This document shows, piece by piece, positions 4,625-5,529 of a stretch of DNA of 5,529 nucleotides. A program made the position numbers and the translations under genes. Under the pieces are notes generated by a model that worked only from the letters and a program-made list of their open reading frames with translations, was not told the origin of the DNA and searched no databases. The stretch covers positions 1-5,529 of the forward strand of contig JAILQA010000071.1 in NCBI GenBank assembly GCA_024699205.1. The letters run 5' to 3'. The first letter of the stretch is position 1, and every line of letters begins with the position of its first letter. This DNA is from Treponema sp. (lineage in GTDB: Bacteria > Spirochaetota > Spirochaetia > Treponematales > Treponemataceae).

Positions 4625-5529
4625 ATGATAAAATCCTCTAATTCTGTAAAAATCATTGCAATTTTAAGTTTTCTTTTATTTCTCATTATTCCGTTTAAAT
4701 TAAGCCAATTGATTTGTATTACAGTTTTTTTATCTATTATTTTTTCATTTATATATATGAAAATCATAGACCACTGTTTGATTATTGAACGTAATCTTGA
4801 TGTAATTAGACTTGCCTGTACAGAACAGAGTGATGTTCAGCTTACTATAAAAAACTTTTCCTGGCTGCCCCTTTATGTTTGTTATGTTTATGATGATGTT
4901 TCTTATATTTACGTTTTCCGTAATGAAAATAGGGATATCATAAAGTTGAGGCCAAAAGAAATAAAAGTAATGACTTATCGCATTCAAGTTCAAGAGCGGG
5001 GAGAGTTTTTTGCAGGTCCTGTGACTGTAAAAGTAAGTGATTTTCTTCATCTTTTTACGCTTGAAAAGGAAATCCCTTCAAAAATGAAAATTATGGTTAG
5101 ACCTGCAAGAATCAAACTTGATACAATTGCAATTCCAGGGCTTCCCCAGGGAAATATAAATATCAAAAACATCTGTTATGAAGATATTACAATGCGGCGT
5201 TCTATTCGTGACTATAAAAATGGTGATGAATTAAAACGAATAAACTGGCGCGCGAGTGCTAAATATAATGAACTCTTTACAAATGAATATCAGGATACCT
5301 TTGATGTTCCATTTTTTGTTTTTGTAAATCTTGCAGAAGATGATTACAGACTTGATCAGCGAAAATATAAAATTGAACGTGCTCTGGAGATTGCAGCTTC
5401 AATAGTTGAACATGCTTCTGTTCTAAAACAACGTTGTGGTTTTGCGGCTTATGGAAGTGATTTTCCTTATTTAAAACCAGCAATGAATCAAACTGATTGC
5501 ATTCTTGATATTATTTCGGTTATTAAACC
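4625..5529 (+). CDS. DUF58 domain membrane protein (partial, C-terminus beyond right edge)
   Basis: An open frame of 301 codons runs from the ATG at 4625 to the right edge without a stop. Two hydrophobic segments at about residues 8-24 and 26-45 form a membrane hairpin with a short loop (PFKLSQ). A mostly beta region follows (about 50-160), including the immunoglobulin-like V-Q-L-T-I-K-N-F pattern (71-78) and ERGEFFAGPVTV (124-135). Then comes the DUF58 core RDYKNGDELKRINWRASAK (195-213), with the diagnostic R-x-Y-x-x-G-D and I-N-W-R/K-x-S-A elements. After it, VPFFVFVN (228-235) looks like the first strand of a von Willebrand A-like fold. DUF58 proteins are routinely encoded next to moxR and are presumed partners or substrates of that ATPase; their molecular job is not settled. 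Family members usually have about 300-430 residues, so a modest part is missing. The start directly after the moxR stop is the first possible one. Confidence 0.9.
   Translation, partial: MIKSSNSVKIIAILSFLLFLIIPFKLSQLICITVFLSIIFSFIYMKIIDHCLIIERNLDVIRLACTEQSDVQLTIKNFSWLPLYVCYVYDDVSYIYVFRNENRDIIKLRPKEIKVMTYRIQVQERGEFFAGPVTVKVSDFLHLFTLEKEIPSKMKIMVRPARIKLDTIAIPGLPQGNINIKNICYEDITMRRSIRDYKNGDELKRINWRASAKYNELFTNEYQDTFDVPFFVFVNLAEDDYRLDQRKYKIERALEIAASIVEHASVLKQRCGFAAYGSDFPYLKPAMNQTDCILDIISVIK

Noticed and set aside
4745..5050. Minus-strand frame of 101 codons
   Set aside because: It is antisense to the DUF58 gene, whose own frame is open to the window edge with clear DUF58 motifs.
5277..5483. Minus-strand frame of 68 codons
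   Set aside because: It is antisense to the DUF58 C-terminal part; Q/H/L-rich shadow composition.

Overview
The window reads as part of a low-GC (by eye about 36-38% G+C) bacterial chromosome. It is fully packed, with seven protein genes and no gap longer than 88 bases. The best guess is a spirochaete, probably a Treponema-like anaerobe. This rests on the AT-rich codon use, the gene set (a Gld-type ABC-2 exporter, a ribonuclease Z, a NorM-type MATE transporter and a MoxR/DUF58 pair) and general resemblance of the proteins. No rRNA or other taxonomic marker is present, so the assignment is an inference of moderate strength at best.

Layout: two divergent gene groups share a 45-base intergenic region (3626-3670). 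The minus-strand group runs leftwards in this order: a 73-residue protein of unknown function (3404-3625), a MATE-family efflux transporter (2025-3365), ribonuclease Z (rnz, 1010-1936), an ABC transporter ATPase (217-969), and the first 71 codons of an ABC-2 membrane permease (1-215), which runs off the left edge. The plus-strand group is a MoxR-type AAA+ ATPase (3671-4624), followed without any gap by a DUF58 membrane protein (4625 to the right edge, incomplete). No RNA gene, insertion sequence, CRISPR array or prophage feature was seen.

How the genes work together: the ATPase and permease (TAA, one base, ATG) are almost certainly translationally coupled halves of one exporter resembling the GldA/GldF pair. 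MoxR and DUF58 (TAAATG junction) form the well-known but mechanistically poorly understood MoxR-DUF58 module, in which an AAA+ chaperone-like ATPase is thought to act on membrane or envelope proteins. Ribonuclease Z matures tRNA 3' ends and looks functionally unrelated to its neighbours.

The most unusual signal is at the translation starts. The two starts inside the tight gene pairs have Shine-Dalgarno-like sequence (good for the permease, modest for DUF58). The starts of the ATPase, rnz, the 73-residue gene and moxR lack a clear one. Instead, each has a hexamer matching TATAAT at 5 of 6 positions ending 6 or 7 bases before the ATG. That geometry suggests leaderless mRNAs beginning at the start codon. 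The AT-rich background makes this a hypothesis to test, not a conclusion. I see no convincing evidence for an entirely new multi-gene system; the least explained items are the 73-residue protein and the MoxR-DUF58 module cut by the right edge.
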